This document shows positions 55,023 to 64,000 of a stretch of 64,000 nucleotides of DNA, piece after piece. A program made the position numbers and the translations under genes. Below the pieces are notes generated by a model. That model ran no database searches, was not told the DNA's origin, and saw only the letters and a list, made by a program, of their open reading frames with translations. Source of the DNA: Ligula intestinalis (Eukaryota; Platyhelminthes; Cestoda; Diphyllobothriidea; Diphyllobothriidae); the NCBI GenBank assembly GCA_036362985.1, contig JAYGXS010000006.1:18580261-18644260 (forward strand), read 5' to 3'. Numbering within the stretch: the stretch's first letter is position 1; every line of letters starts with the position of its first letter.

Positions 55023-55080
<58 letters not shown>
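54892..55080 (+). repeat. (TGATGG)n/(TGATGA)n microsatellite
   Basis: A GGTGAT hexamer phase up to about 54950 turns into pure GAT triplets to 55080. Long open frames of methionine through it are artefacts. Confidence 0.95.
55013..55022. other. Assembly gap (10 N)
   Basis: Ten Ns inside the GAT array; the real array length is unknown. Confidence 1.
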
Positions 55081-55540
55081 ATCAGCTTCTATTGCGCTTC
55101 ATACAAATTAACTGCAAAACACACAAAACAAGCAGAGTATTTTGAAACCTGCATACAAAGGTGATTACTCTTCAAAGGGGCATGTCTCAACGCCAGCTGT
55201 GAAGACGGGAGACTTTGACCCAAAGACTGTGCTACGTCCGCCAAACACGGTGTTAATTATGCCCATATTCCAGGTGACCTTGGGTCAAATTTCATGTGGG
55301 TCAGGGTTAGAGTTGGATTTGTAGTTAGCATCATAGTTAATGTTGAAGTTATGACATGGAATAGGTATCTCCCTACCATTTACTGGGGGATATATATATG
55401 CACGTATCCAACCCTCGATGATCAACTGAACCGCTATAAGGTTCAAGTGATCACTGAGGGAGTTTTCGTATGGCCAACTAGCAATGCTGGCTTGAAGGGG
55501 TCTAAGCCGTAGGTGTGCCCAGAGCACTAAAATTAGCACG
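55081..55540. other. No gene recognised
   Basis: Nothing specific. Confidence 0.35.
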
Positions 55541-55544
55541 TCTA

Positions 55545-56100
55545 GTTCCGCATAGGTGAAGAAAAGGTAATGCCAGTAGGTATTGTTTATTGTATACAGA
55601 AACTCCGTGGTAATCTAAAGCCCCGTTACGCGGCAGGCCCGGGCCCTGCACGCGCGTCTGTCTACTAGCGCGTTGTGGACGTGACTGCGTGAACTTCATG
55701 CGAGCGTTCGTCACTGGCCGCTTTTCCAACTGCTTGACCAATAGCAGTCTATGGCACCTGTGGTTGGCTGTTTCAGAGGCAGATTGAGTAAATGCAACCC
55801 CGTGAAAGCTTGGGAGGCCTTAATGATAGGAAAATTTTATTCTGTACAGAAGAAAGTGGAGAATAGGCGAGAGGAAGTAGACTGTTAGACGAACGAGCAA
55901 CCGCCGGTCAGTAGGTTGCGTTTGAATTGAAGTCAGGGCGGGAATCGATCAAAAGTCAAGAGCGGCCTCTGTGTGGGTCAATCTTGAACGATGATTGACC
56001 GGATGGGTAGACAGCCACACATGTGATCGGCTGTTCCAGAGGCCGACAGCAGCAACAGTTAGCTTTTGCGCGAGAGTGAGTAACTACAAGTAGACTGTAA
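55545..56100 (+). repeat. Repeat family R, two adjacent copies
   Basis: First copy ends with GGTTGGCTGTTTCAGAGGC near 55762. The second has AAATTTTATTCTGTACAGA, GGAGAATAGGCGAGAGG, then GATCGGCTGTTCCAGAGGCC near 56029. Confidence 0.6.
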
Positions 56101-56149
56101 ATGCAAACTCTCGGGATTCAGGTGAAGCCGTTAAAAATGGGCGCATTGC

Positions 56150-56480
56150 AACAAGTCTAATCAGTAGTTCGGTTGTTCATTTAAAGTGCTCCAGTTTACG
56201 CGGGAGGGGGGAAGAATATTTGTTTTTACCGTCTAAAATGAAAAGTCACTACGCACAGATCGCTTGCGAAACGCTTCTCTAACTTGCGCGTGCCTGTCCA
56301 CGCGTGACGCATGCCGCCGTCCCGCAGACTTCCTGAACTCAAGGGTGTTTGTCTCTCTCGCTCTCACCTTTGTACATCTTTGACTTCTTGCACCGCCACC
56401 GCTACCGGTTTTTTTATTTTTCGGTAGCTCCTGTGCTGCTGGGACGGAGGATATGCATTCCCGTAGTGAACCACGTTTAA
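56150..56480 (+). repeat. Repeat family F3, copy 2
   Basis: AGTTCGGTTGTTCATTTAAA, CACGCATGCCGCCGTCCCGC-like block, CTGAACTCAAGGGTGTTTGT and GCTACCGGTTTTTTT as in copy 1. Confidence 0.7.
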
Positions 56481-56744
56481 AGTCCATGTCCATGTGCTTG
56501 TATGACAAGGACAAAAAAGTCAGAAGTCTCAGTAGCATCGTGCGAGCATTTATAAAGCCCCTAGCCTACGCGCTTTAGTACAACAGCATGGACATGTTCG
56601 GTTTGGCAACTGGATCGGTTAAATAACCCTCGCGGGTTTTCAAAGCAGCCTCTTCTTTAGCCACGTTAGATGTCTTACCTCGGTGTCAGAAGTTTGCACG
56701 TTCAGATCACACTGAGGTCACCAATATCTTATACGTTTACGTTT
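56481..56744. other. tRNA-head remnant near 56640-56712
   Basis: CGTTCAGATCACACTGAGGTC resembles the B-box end of the tRNA-like unit at 57852. Confidence 0.35.
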
Positions 56745-57050
56745 AGTAGGGAAAACCCTTACTGCTGCGATCTTTAGACCCGGTACCGTTCAGGAAGGGA
56801 GTAAGTAGTACGCTAGATAGGAGGAAGAATAGTGCATTCTGTCCAAGAATAGTGTAAAATAGGTTGGAGTTAGTTTACAGTCCGAAGAATGCACAGCAGG
56901 CGGTGGAAGCGCTGGTGTCCAAAGTGGCGTGAACGTAATAAACGTCACAATGGGGTTTTGTGTTAGTCAGCCTTGAAGGTGATTGGCCAGATCGGACTGT
57001 GGTCGACAGACACTGGTGCATGCGTATTTGCTAGCAACCGTGCAATCACC
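56745..57050 (+). repeat. Interspersed repeat family R, copy 7
   Basis: CTGCGATCTTTAGACCCGG, GCATTCTGTCCAAGAATAG and GATTGGCCAGATCGGACTG in family order. Confidence 0.55.
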
Positions 57051-57429
57051 ACACCCGCGTACAAGTGAAAATCTCTCACAGCTGTGCTATCAAGATGTCC
57101 CTCTTTTGTGGCTGATAAAGATACTCAGATTTCGGAAGGGGTTGTAGTTCCTCTGTTTGCTAGTAAACATGATTTGTGTTTATTGACCCTCTCTAACCAG
57201 TGTTAATATATGTGCAGGTGTGTACGCATTTTTCGAAGCAGTGATTGAGTCAAGATCTCTTACTTTCATTTGAGCAAAATGTAAAATGTCCGAGCGTGGC
57301 AGGCGTGAGTTAGCTTAAAATTCAAACATTTGGGTGCGCAGATGAAGCTACGTAAAAATATTACTCCAGTGGGCCGTCAATTCCAGTCAGTGTTTCAGCT
57401 GATGCGGGTGGAATATTTCTCTGTTCTCT
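57051..57429. other. No gene recognised
   Basis: Nothing specific. Confidence 0.35.
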
Positions 57430-57810
57430 TTGCAGTAGAATTTTAAAACTCATTGCGCGCAGATTTCTTGCGCTCCCGTGCTTGCCCCCACGCGCGCGAC
57501 GGATGCCGCCGTCTCGCAATAGTTCCTGAAACTCAAAGGTGTTTCCTTCTCGTTCACCTTTGTATACCTTTGACATCTTGCTTTGTCAATGGGTTTTTGT
57601 TTTTTCGGCTTTCCGTTTGTTGGCACCGCCTATGCTGCTCTCTCTGCTTGCATGGGGAACTTGGGTGGTTGGTTTTCTCCTGCACAATGATAGCTGAACT
57701 TTATAAATGCGTTTTAGATTAGGAAATCATACCTGAATGGGGTTGTAATATCGATGAACAGTCAGCATAGTTGGAGGATATTTTGGGAACTTCAGGATGC
57801 CGAATTTTAA
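57430..57810 (+). repeat. Repeat family F3, copy 3
   Basis: GATGCCGCCGTCTCGC, CTGAAACTCAAAGGTGTTTC, ACCTTTGTATACCTTTGAC and TGAATGGGGTTGTAATATCG. Confidence 0.65.
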
Positions 57811-57851
57811 AGGAACTTCTTATTCGCCATCTAAACGGCTACACGCTTCGG

Positions 57852-57934
57852 CGTGTCCTTGTAGCTGAGTGGTAGAGCGTTTGCTGCACTAAAGCTTTCA
57901 GTGCTGTATGGGTTCAAATCGCACCGAGGTCACG
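57852..57934 (+). tRNA. tRNA-like unit (Pol III A and B boxes), probably SINE/pseudo-tRNA
   Basis: A-box TAGCTGAGTGGTAGAG and B-box GGTTCAAATCG. Acceptor-like ends pair at 6 of 7 positions. The T-stem has mismatches and no clean 5-bp anticodon stem with a 7-nt loop is visible, so a functional tRNA is unlikely. Confidence 0.4.
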
Positions 57935-58150
57935 ATTATTTTACAATTGAGTCAACTGAATTATTCAAATCTGCCGAACCCTCCTATTAAGTACGTGAAC
58001 CTAGTAGTCATTCTGGTGAATTCTAGAGGATTGCTTAGGAAATCCTGGCTGGGCACTCAGCATATCGTACCCGTATTGGTGGATTCCATACGTGCATAAG
58101 GCTGGACGGGTAAATCGACCCAAGTGTGATTAAATTCAAAGCTTTAGCCT

Positions 58151-58228
58151 GCCTTCGTAGCGCACTGGTAGAGCGTTTGGTGTACTAAAGCCTGCCTGCT
58201 GCCTGGGTTCAAATCCCACCGAAGCTGT
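58151..58228 (+). tRNA. tRNA-like unit, second copy
   Basis: TCGTAGCGCACTGGTAGAGC A-box region and GGGTTCAAATCCCACC B-box with 4-pair T-stem; acceptor pairing CTTCG/CGAAG. The anticodon arm is poor, as in the copy at 57852. Both share GAGCGTTTG and ACTAAAGC. Confidence 0.45.
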
Positions 58229-58539
58229 GAATTTTTTCACGATAAGGTATTATTATAAGTATTATTAATTGTTTCCTCTGATTTTGAGATACATATAAAT
58301 TCAGCTATAGTTGACGGAATCATGTGTAGATTCATATCCTTTCTTTAACATAGTTCATACGCAAACACTTCTTATACCGATTTCGTACTCCAAGAAAGGG
58401 TCTTTTGGTTTTTAAAACGCTTTTATTCTATAAAACCATCCAATTTTCATTCAAACAGCATCATATGGGGCCCTGATCTTTTCTTCGCATTGAGTATACA
58501 ACATATTCCGTTTTGTAATGTTGCCAACCGCCAACATTT
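58229..58539. other. No gene recognised
   Basis: AT-rich; nothing specific. Confidence 0.4.
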
Positions 58540-58715
58540 TTGCCGTTCCAGACGCTTTGTTTTAATCCCACAGGGAGAACAAGAAGACAAGGGTGCAAAC
58601 AAAGAAGTCTTCATTGAGCGAATAGCGACTCGATTGACTTTCTGATTCATTTGGTTGGCATGTTAGAGCCCTAAGCCTAGCCGCGGCCGTGCGCTGCCTC
58701 GGCACATGCTTTCAA
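58540..58715 (+). repeat. Local duplication unit 1
   Basis: CCAGACGCTTTGTTTTAATC, TAGCGACTCGATTGACTTTC, GTTAGAGCCCTAAGCCTAGC and CGTGCGCTGC recur in order at 59060-59290. Confidence 0.65.
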
Positions 58716-58734
58716 GAAGGGTGCCCACCCGCGT

Positions 58735-58805
58735 TTTCCAACCCTAAAACTGACTCCAGCCTTAAACCTAACCATAATTTACCACAAACCTTAAACCTGC
58801 TGTCC
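58735..58805 (+). repeat. CCTTAAACC-rich repeat, copy 1
   Basis: TTTTCCAACCCTAAAACTG, CCAGCCTTAAACC, ATAATTTACCACAAACC. Collinear with 60905-60980. Confidence 0.65.
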
Positions 58806-59059
58806 CAGTGATCGCACTTTTGTCTTCTTTGTGACAAGAACCTGGAGCGCGCACATTCGCTTCCATTCGAGACGAAAACCTATCTCATGCATCCGCTTTC
58901 ATCCTTCAGTCTGAGGTAGCATGAAAGTTTAATGACTGCAGCCCACAAAAAACCAAGTCCCCCCATTCCGCAAGACTTGTTTTGTGACACTCTTTCTAGG
59001 TATTCGAAGCAAGAAGACGATTAGTTATGTTGTTATGTTACCAAAAACCAAGACTTCTG

Positions 59060-59290
59060 CCGTCCCAGACGCTTTGTTTCAGTCTCCAAGGAGATAAGGA
59101 CGCAATAAAGGCAGTCTTTGTTGAGTACTTAGCAAAGGATATTTAAATTAACAAGCGTTACAAAATCGGACCAATCGGATTGTGTCCTCGATCGAGTAGC
59201 GACTCAATTGGCTTTCTGATTCGTCCCTCTTAGGTGTTAGAGCCCTAAGGTTAGCCGCGGCTGTGCGCTGCACCAGCAAATGCTTTTTGT
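59060..59290 (+). repeat. Local duplication unit 2
   Basis: Same blocks as 58540-58715 with an extra insertion of about 60 bp near 59130-59190. Confidence 0.65.
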
Positions 59291-60395
59291 GTGGGCGGAA
59301 CGATAGCGTGGCGTGAGAGCGTCTTGTGAGGGCTGCATGCGAGCAAGGTGGTTGGGGCGGCTCCTAATAGTCGACATCCATTATCAAGGAAAGTATACAG
59401 CTTATAGATCTATATCTATAAACGCAAGAAAAACGTGCCCGACCCTATTCAGGAATAGGAAAACGTTTTTAAAACCTAAATATACCCCTCCTTTGTGAAT
59501 ACAATTTTAAGAAAAGGCGCTTTTATGCCAAGCGAGTGCAAAAAGGCAATCTTCTAGATGTATTTTCGATCAAATTTATTAAACTTTATGAGGATAAATG
59601 AATGCAGGTGTTTCACCGATCTATTCAAGGAACACTTAAGTTTCGCTTTGCCAAGGAGCTCGCGACGCAAACCCTCAATGACCGTCACATAGTGGCAAAG
59701 GTAATATGATGAAGAAGTGGATCCGACAAAGCAAAGGGAGGCCGAAAGGATATTGAATATTAATAGGCAAAAAGACCTTATCATGAAGAGTCATTTTTAT
59801 ACTGATTAATGTTTTTGCAGCCAGAATCGCCTTCCAAAGCCAACGTCCTGGCCTTTCTTTTTTATTTAACGTGATTAATGACACAGTATTATTAAGATTA
59901 CAGTCAGACTTCAGGAATCCTTCAATTTCGAAAACGCGTTTTGATTCACCTTTCATGTTCCACCTCTTCCAGCAACGCACGGGGGTATGAACACGCCCCC
60001 GCCCCCATATAATACAACATTCATGAAGAGCAAATCTCCCCGCGTCCTACTTTCCACAATGGACCTACTTTGACTCTTAACGTAATGAAAACATTACCCT
60101 TTATTCAACTTCTCCGGAAACTAAGCATAACTCCTTCTGTATTACGGTGACTATATCCTGCTGGTTCAATTTTCATGTCATATCATCGAGAAATTAGGGT
60201 TTTTATGTCTCTTACCTTAGACCATCTAAATGCGCCGATTTTCTTAGTCATTGTACGCTTCTGATGATAAGGGAAAAGTGCCCAATAAAAACAGGCTTAA
60301 CTAAGCAGCTTTTCCTAGACAGTATTCGGTAAGACATGAGAGAAGGGCATTCCATCATCCACAAATACTGGTGGAAGGGAGGGAGACCATTCACC
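59291..60395. other. No gene recognised; SINE body fragment on minus at about 59600-59760
   Basis: AGTGGATCCGACAAAGCAAA at 59717 followed by GGGAGGCCGAAAGGA is the reversed SINE tail junction. The remainder is unassigned. Confidence 0.4.
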
Positions 60396-60812
60396 GGGGA
60401 GCAATTTATTTTATTGTCCGACGTCTCGGATAGTTTTCTTCAGAGCGTGAATACTCTGTCTCCTGGTTCTCAGTGTATGCCGTTCTTTACTTCCGCTTGC
60501 GTAGTCTGCCAATCGCCGCTGAGCCCCGGTGTGTATCTCGCGTTTTGCTGTCGATTTCCGCGTTTATCCTGCCTGTGACTGGGGCGCCACTGTTTGTTTG
60601 GTCCCCCCGAACGTTGGTCATCTTTGTCGCGTCGGCTTCCGTCCGGCCACGTCCTGTTTCATGAACACGCAGGGGACTGCCAGATTAGGTATGCGGAGGA
60701 AAAGGACGGAATACAGCAAGAGACGGGAGCCGGTGTATTCACGCTCTGAAGATAAATAGACGAAACAACCATCCAAAACAGCAGATACTAAATAAACCTC
60801 TCCTCGGTGCAC
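60396..60812. mobile_element. Short PLE-like element with inverted terminal repeats
   Basis: Left arm, read on - (60453 to 60396): GTATTCACGCTCTGAAGA, AAACTATCCGAGACGTCGG, ACAATAAAATAAATTGC. Right arm, read on + (60733-60812): GTATTCACGCTCTGAAGATA, AATAGACGAAACAACC, CTAAATAAACCTCTCC. Both are hammerhead-like (CTGAAGA...GAGA or GAAA) but mutated. Between the arms are about 280 bp with no RT. No target duplication was resolved. Confidence 0.6.
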
Positions 60813-60904
60813 GTTCTTTCGCCTTCTGACTTACCACCTGGGAATCGAATTTTCACTAAAAATACTATATTGGTGCAATTCCGTATAATTTCCTGGAGGG
60901 TATC

Positions 60905-60980
60905 TACCCGAGTTTTCTAACCCTAAGGCTGATCCCAGCCTTAAACCTTACCTTAATTTACCACAAACCTTAAACCTCGA
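60905..60980 (+). repeat. CCTTAAACC-rich repeat, copy 2
   Basis: TTTTCTAACCCTAAGGCTG, CCCAGCCTTAAACC, TTAATTTACCACAAACC, as at 58735-58805. Confidence 0.65.
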
Positions 60981-61734
60981 ATGTAAGACAAAACCACCCT
61001 TTATCACAGAGGGGAGAGGCTCCTATCCCCGTATCTTAAGGCAGTATCAATCCCTACAAATACTGCATCTTCGAGTAAAATGCAAAGAGTGCATTCCGAT
61101 TTAGCAAATGGCTTAACGTTGCACAAATCTGCTTATATTTTCTAAGTGATATCTTGGTTAGACCACAAGAAGGGGGGAGCATGTATACATTCGGTAGGCG
61201 TGCTCCCTGGCCGATGGTGCTTAAAGTAAAAAAACCTTGTCGACTGAGTGATTTGCTCACCATCTCCCCCATTTCCTGTCGTGTGTAAGTCCTTACAGCT
61301 GCTGCGTATTTGACAACAATTGTTTTTATCCATATGTTTATTCGTCAAAAGCTGGTATAGAACAGTTGTGCCATGTTGCTGGGATTATCGAAGAATCTCG
61401 AAGGAGGCAAATGAATTTTTGGGAATCAACAGTCGAGGTTTTTCCATTTTCCTCGGACAGTTCCGGATCCATGGAAGTGATTTTTTTATCAACTCGTCTC
61501 CGGTCCCATAAAACAGGCAAACACTCTAAAGGCAGTTCCTGTTCGACACGTACTACCACACGCAAGAAAAACGCACACAAACACAAACACACACGCATAC
61601 ACGACAGTTCAACCATCGCTTCCGACGTTCACCATGTGCCCACAACATACTGGGAACAGGAACGGTGATTGGCATGTGAATAAGTTTGCAGTGATAGTAG
61701 AGTTACGATTTGGCTACCGCACACTCTCTCCCTC
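60981..61734. other. No gene recognised
   Basis: A frame of 100 codons at 61366-61668 has no domain; it ends in an ACAC-rich stretch near 61560-61600. Confidence 0.4.
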
Positions 61735-61880
61735 TCCTCCCTCACCTACCTGGCACGGTATCATGACCATAGCAAAAAGACCGGAGTAAGGATCAGACGC
61801 ATGTGGCTGACGCAGTGTGAGCTTGCGTCTACGCGTGCCACCACACTCCCGTGTGCGGCATTTGTGTCAACTTCCTTTCT
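61735..61880 (+). repeat. Repeat family F5 copy
   Basis: AAAAGACCGGAGTAAGGATC, AGACGCATGTGGCTGACGC and GCGTGCCACCACAC follow the F5 order. Confidence 0.45.
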
Positions 61881-62435
61881 CCTCTTTTCAGTGCAATCAG
61901 CTGATTATGAGGATGATGATGGGATTGGAATTAGTGGCCAGTTAAGGCATGTTTAGGTATGCCATCTCACGCATGTATTGCAGTAGTACTGGGTTCACAC
62001 GGACCCTGAACTGCCAGATCAACAGGTACTGCGAGTAAGCCAGTCACTGGCTTTGGTCTAGTGCATTTATCTCAGTGTGCTTGTCGAAAGAGATGATCGT
62101 CGACTACAGCAGGCTCCTCAAATCAGAAGTCAGGTAAGACCAATTAGGTTGAAGTATGTACCGTAGGAAACGAGCTAGCAAAAGGCTCTGCAGAAACAAA
62201 CTGTTCACGGTTCAGATGTTAGTTGCCGTACGTGTGCACGCGGCTTACAGGATCCCGAGATATGGCCTGCAGCTGATTAGAAAATGGTGCACTCTGGTTG
62301 GATCGAACTCTCACAAGGGTCTTATGCTAAGGCGCGTGGTAGGGGTCACGTGCGACCAAGCAGAAGGTTGGTAGCAAATAAAAGGTGAATCAGCAATAGT
62401 GGTGCTGGTCTGAGGGCCGGTAAAAATTAAGATGC
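61881..62435. other. No gene recognised
   Basis: Nothing specific. Confidence 0.35.
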
Positions 62436-62439
62436 GAGG

Positions 62440-62650
62440 GTAAACCCCAGTCAGTGTGATCTTCAACTCCTGGTTCCGCGTGAGATGAGAAGAAGTGGGA
62501 AGCCAGGGTGGTAGGAATAGTTTATTCTGTGCAGATGAAGCTGAGAGAGATGGAGAGAGCGGTCATCGTTTGAGTTAGCCTTGAAGGTGATTGGTTAGAC
62601 GATAGAGGCTTAAAAGTGTGCACATGCTTAATGGCCGCGCGAGACAAGCA
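62440..62650 (+). repeat. Interspersed repeat family R, copy 8
   Basis: GTGATCTTCAACTCCTGG, GGGAAGCCAGGGTGGTAGGA and AGTTTATTCTGTGCAGA in family order. Confidence 0.6.
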
Positions 62651-62994
62651 TGTGGCTGGCCCCTAAAGGTACACTGAGGACTGCAGTCGCTTGCCTTCAT
62701 ACACGGCGAGGCATGGGAGGTCACTACACACCTACAAATCAGCCCAATGTTTAGACTTAGCAGCCAGTGTAACGCCTGCATGCGCAACACAGCCATTTTC
62801 TTTTATTTCTGTCCCAGGCGGGAGGAAGTCTGCAGGAGAGCTCACTAATTGAGCCCTCCAAACTCACAACCGACACTCAGTGGAACTCACATAAAACATT
62901 CGATGCGAAATGTTTATTTACTTTTTGCTTAATGACCTCTTAATAAGAAACCAGTAAAACCCACGTAGTTACAGTTCACGGAAAACGTTAAATA

Positions 62995-63245
62995 AACATT
63001 GAGATTTGTTACTCTGCTTTAACCTACCACCAACGGAGCTGGCTTGTCCTGCATTGCCTTGGGTCTCATTTCTCAGACTCTGACGGCAGCAGTGCAGCGG
63101 CTTGTAGTCCAGGCACATCGCATTGCCGGCAAAGACTAGGGAGACTGGAATAACCATTTCTGGCTTGTTAGCCGTCATCAGCCAGTTATACCCAGCCCCA
63201 AGTAATGGAGCACCCTAAGGCTCGAACTCAAACATTATCCTGTGA
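62995..63245 (-). mobile_element. tRNA-derived SINE with linker
   Basis: Linker GGGTCTCATTTCTCAGACTC, then reversed tail and body GCCGGCAAAGACTAGGGAG, CATTTCTGGCTTGTTAGCCG, and CTAAGGCTCGAACTC head end. Confidence 0.6.
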
Positions 63246-63688
63246 GAGGAATTTGCCATTTGGTCATCCTTCGCATGCTATTTTGGCCTTATGACCGTTG
63301 AGACGCGTATTGGCTACTAATTCACCTTTTGAGTCACGTTAGTAGTCCTAATTTCTGAGCCCAAATGGCAAGCCTCGCTGGTCTATGAAACTTTTCGCAT
63401 AATAACTTTAATGGTGTGGAAAATTACTCGACCCTGTCGGCAGCAGCGGACACTTGAGATCCGCACAAACTATTTACACCTCATGTTTATCCATGTGCGC
63501 CGTGGCTTCTCATGCGTACAGTACTTTTTCGGATAGATGCTATGTATAGAGGCCCTAATGACGGTTCAATTTCCGACTAATGGCTTGCATTGTAACCTCC
63601 GCACTCAAATTCTACCTGCGACTTGCGACTGGTCGCGGGTACATAGCTGGTGAAAATGTTCAACGACTACTAAGGTGAATCCAAGAAA
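63246..63688. other. No gene recognised
   Basis: Nothing specific. Confidence 0.35.
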
Positions 63689-63988
63689 GTGTCGTGTGCG
63701 GATACTGTACCGGCATCTATGACGTTATACTGCTTATGCCTCTGTTGCTACTTTCAAGAGGAAAGTTTTGACTGCACCTTGCCGAAACCCCCTGATGCGT
63801 TGTTTCGAAGACTTTGGAAAGCTCCTAATTTAGAGTCGGCTGGCTCTCATAGGGAAGTTTTAAAAACGAAAGCGTTTTTGAAAAATTTATTTGAGCAAGC
63901 GCATGTTTTCGGCAGTTTATCATCTGTTTCTGTTACTCATGTCTCTGATGACGAATCCGCGACGGATATCGAAACGTCAGGCAAATAA
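63689..63988 (+). other. 99-codon ORF running into a PLE terminal repeat
   Basis: The frame contains F-D-C-T-L-P-K-P-P-D-A-L-F-R-R-L-W-K-A-P and ends inside the hammerhead-like repeat (S-D-D-E-S-A-T-D-I-E-T-S-G-K is that repeat translated). It may be the 3' part of a PLE or chance. I recognise no domain. Confidence 0.3.
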
Positions 63989-63990
63989 AA
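63940..63990 (+). ncRNA. Hammerhead-like motif, PLE subfamily B (window edge)
   Basis: CTGATGA 63945-63951; stem II GAATCC 63953-63958/GGATATC 63964-63970 with one bulged A; loop GCGAC; GAAA 63971-63974; minimal stem III ACGT; expected cleavage after C63978; stem I TGTCT 63940-63944/AGGCA 63979-63983 (one G-U). All core positions are intact. The element continues beyond the window. Confidence 0.7.
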
Positions 63991-64000
63991 ATATTGCCCC

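Noticed and set aside
54892..55110. Long methionine-rich open frame
   Set aside because: It is the translation of an ATG/GAT microsatellite and crosses an assembly gap.
57852..58228. Functional tRNA genes
   Set aside because: No proper anticodon stem-loop in either copy.
1..64000. CRISPR arrays, bacterial operons, prophage or plasmid origin
   Set aside because: No spaced direct-repeat array, no dense same-strand coding, and abundant eukaryotic retroelements with splice signals.

Overview
The window is repeat-dominated animal nuclear DNA. There are no operons, no dense coding and almost no uninterrupted host ORFs, but there is splice-site-bounded coding and a heavy load of decayed retroelements. 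The mix is CR1-like and RTE-like LINEs, several Penelope-like elements (PLEs) with GIY-YIG endonucleases and hammerhead-type terminal repeats, tRNA-derived SINEs, mariner-type and 8-bp-TSD (Merlin- or hAT-like) MITEs. This mix fits a large flatworm genome, most plausibly a diphyllobothriid-type tapeworm. The taxon is an inference and the sequence alone does not prove it. One 10-N assembly gap lies inside a microsatellite.

Layout. 1-6345 is a LINE graveyard: a long CR1/Jockey-group copy on + (1-2545), an RT scrap, a better preserved CR1 copy on - (about 3400-5035), and two older CR1 3' fragments. 6350-16200 is AT-rich and mostly unrecognised. It carries two mariner-type MITEs (7362-7737, 15727-16122), a G-rich foldback element (11536-12100) and a possible host exon near 10745. 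16240-16870 holds a PLE remnant, and 18862-19640 an RTE-type RT. 21920-24462 and 27290-28790 hold PLEs; the copy at 23026-24450 is a 5'-truncated insertion bounded by a 12-bp target-site duplication. 30541-31115 and 40876-41450 are two 575-bp TIR elements with 8-bp duplications. 35639-36724 gives the best evidence for a host gene: two exons with good splice sites and matching phase. 37674-38170 is a 497-bp non-autonomous PLE made of two perfect 161-bp inverted arms, each carrying a hammerhead-like core. 42000-50500 is a mixture of PLE and SINE remnants. 51300-57800 is a block of alternating copies of two unnamed repeat families. 57850-64000 has two tRNA-like Pol III promoter units, local duplications, CCTAA-like repeats and further PLE terminal repeats, ending in a well-formed hammerhead-like motif at 63940.

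How the parts relate. The PLE RT plus GIY-YIG proteins (at 23131-24180, and at 27415-28758 with one internal stop) are the kind of enzymes that would mobilise both themselves and the ORF-less elements built from the same terminal repeats. The recurring structure is TSD, short extension, inverted terminal repeat, body, terminal repeat with hammerhead, TSD. It is the most striking organised signal in the window. Most other repeat copies appear inactive.
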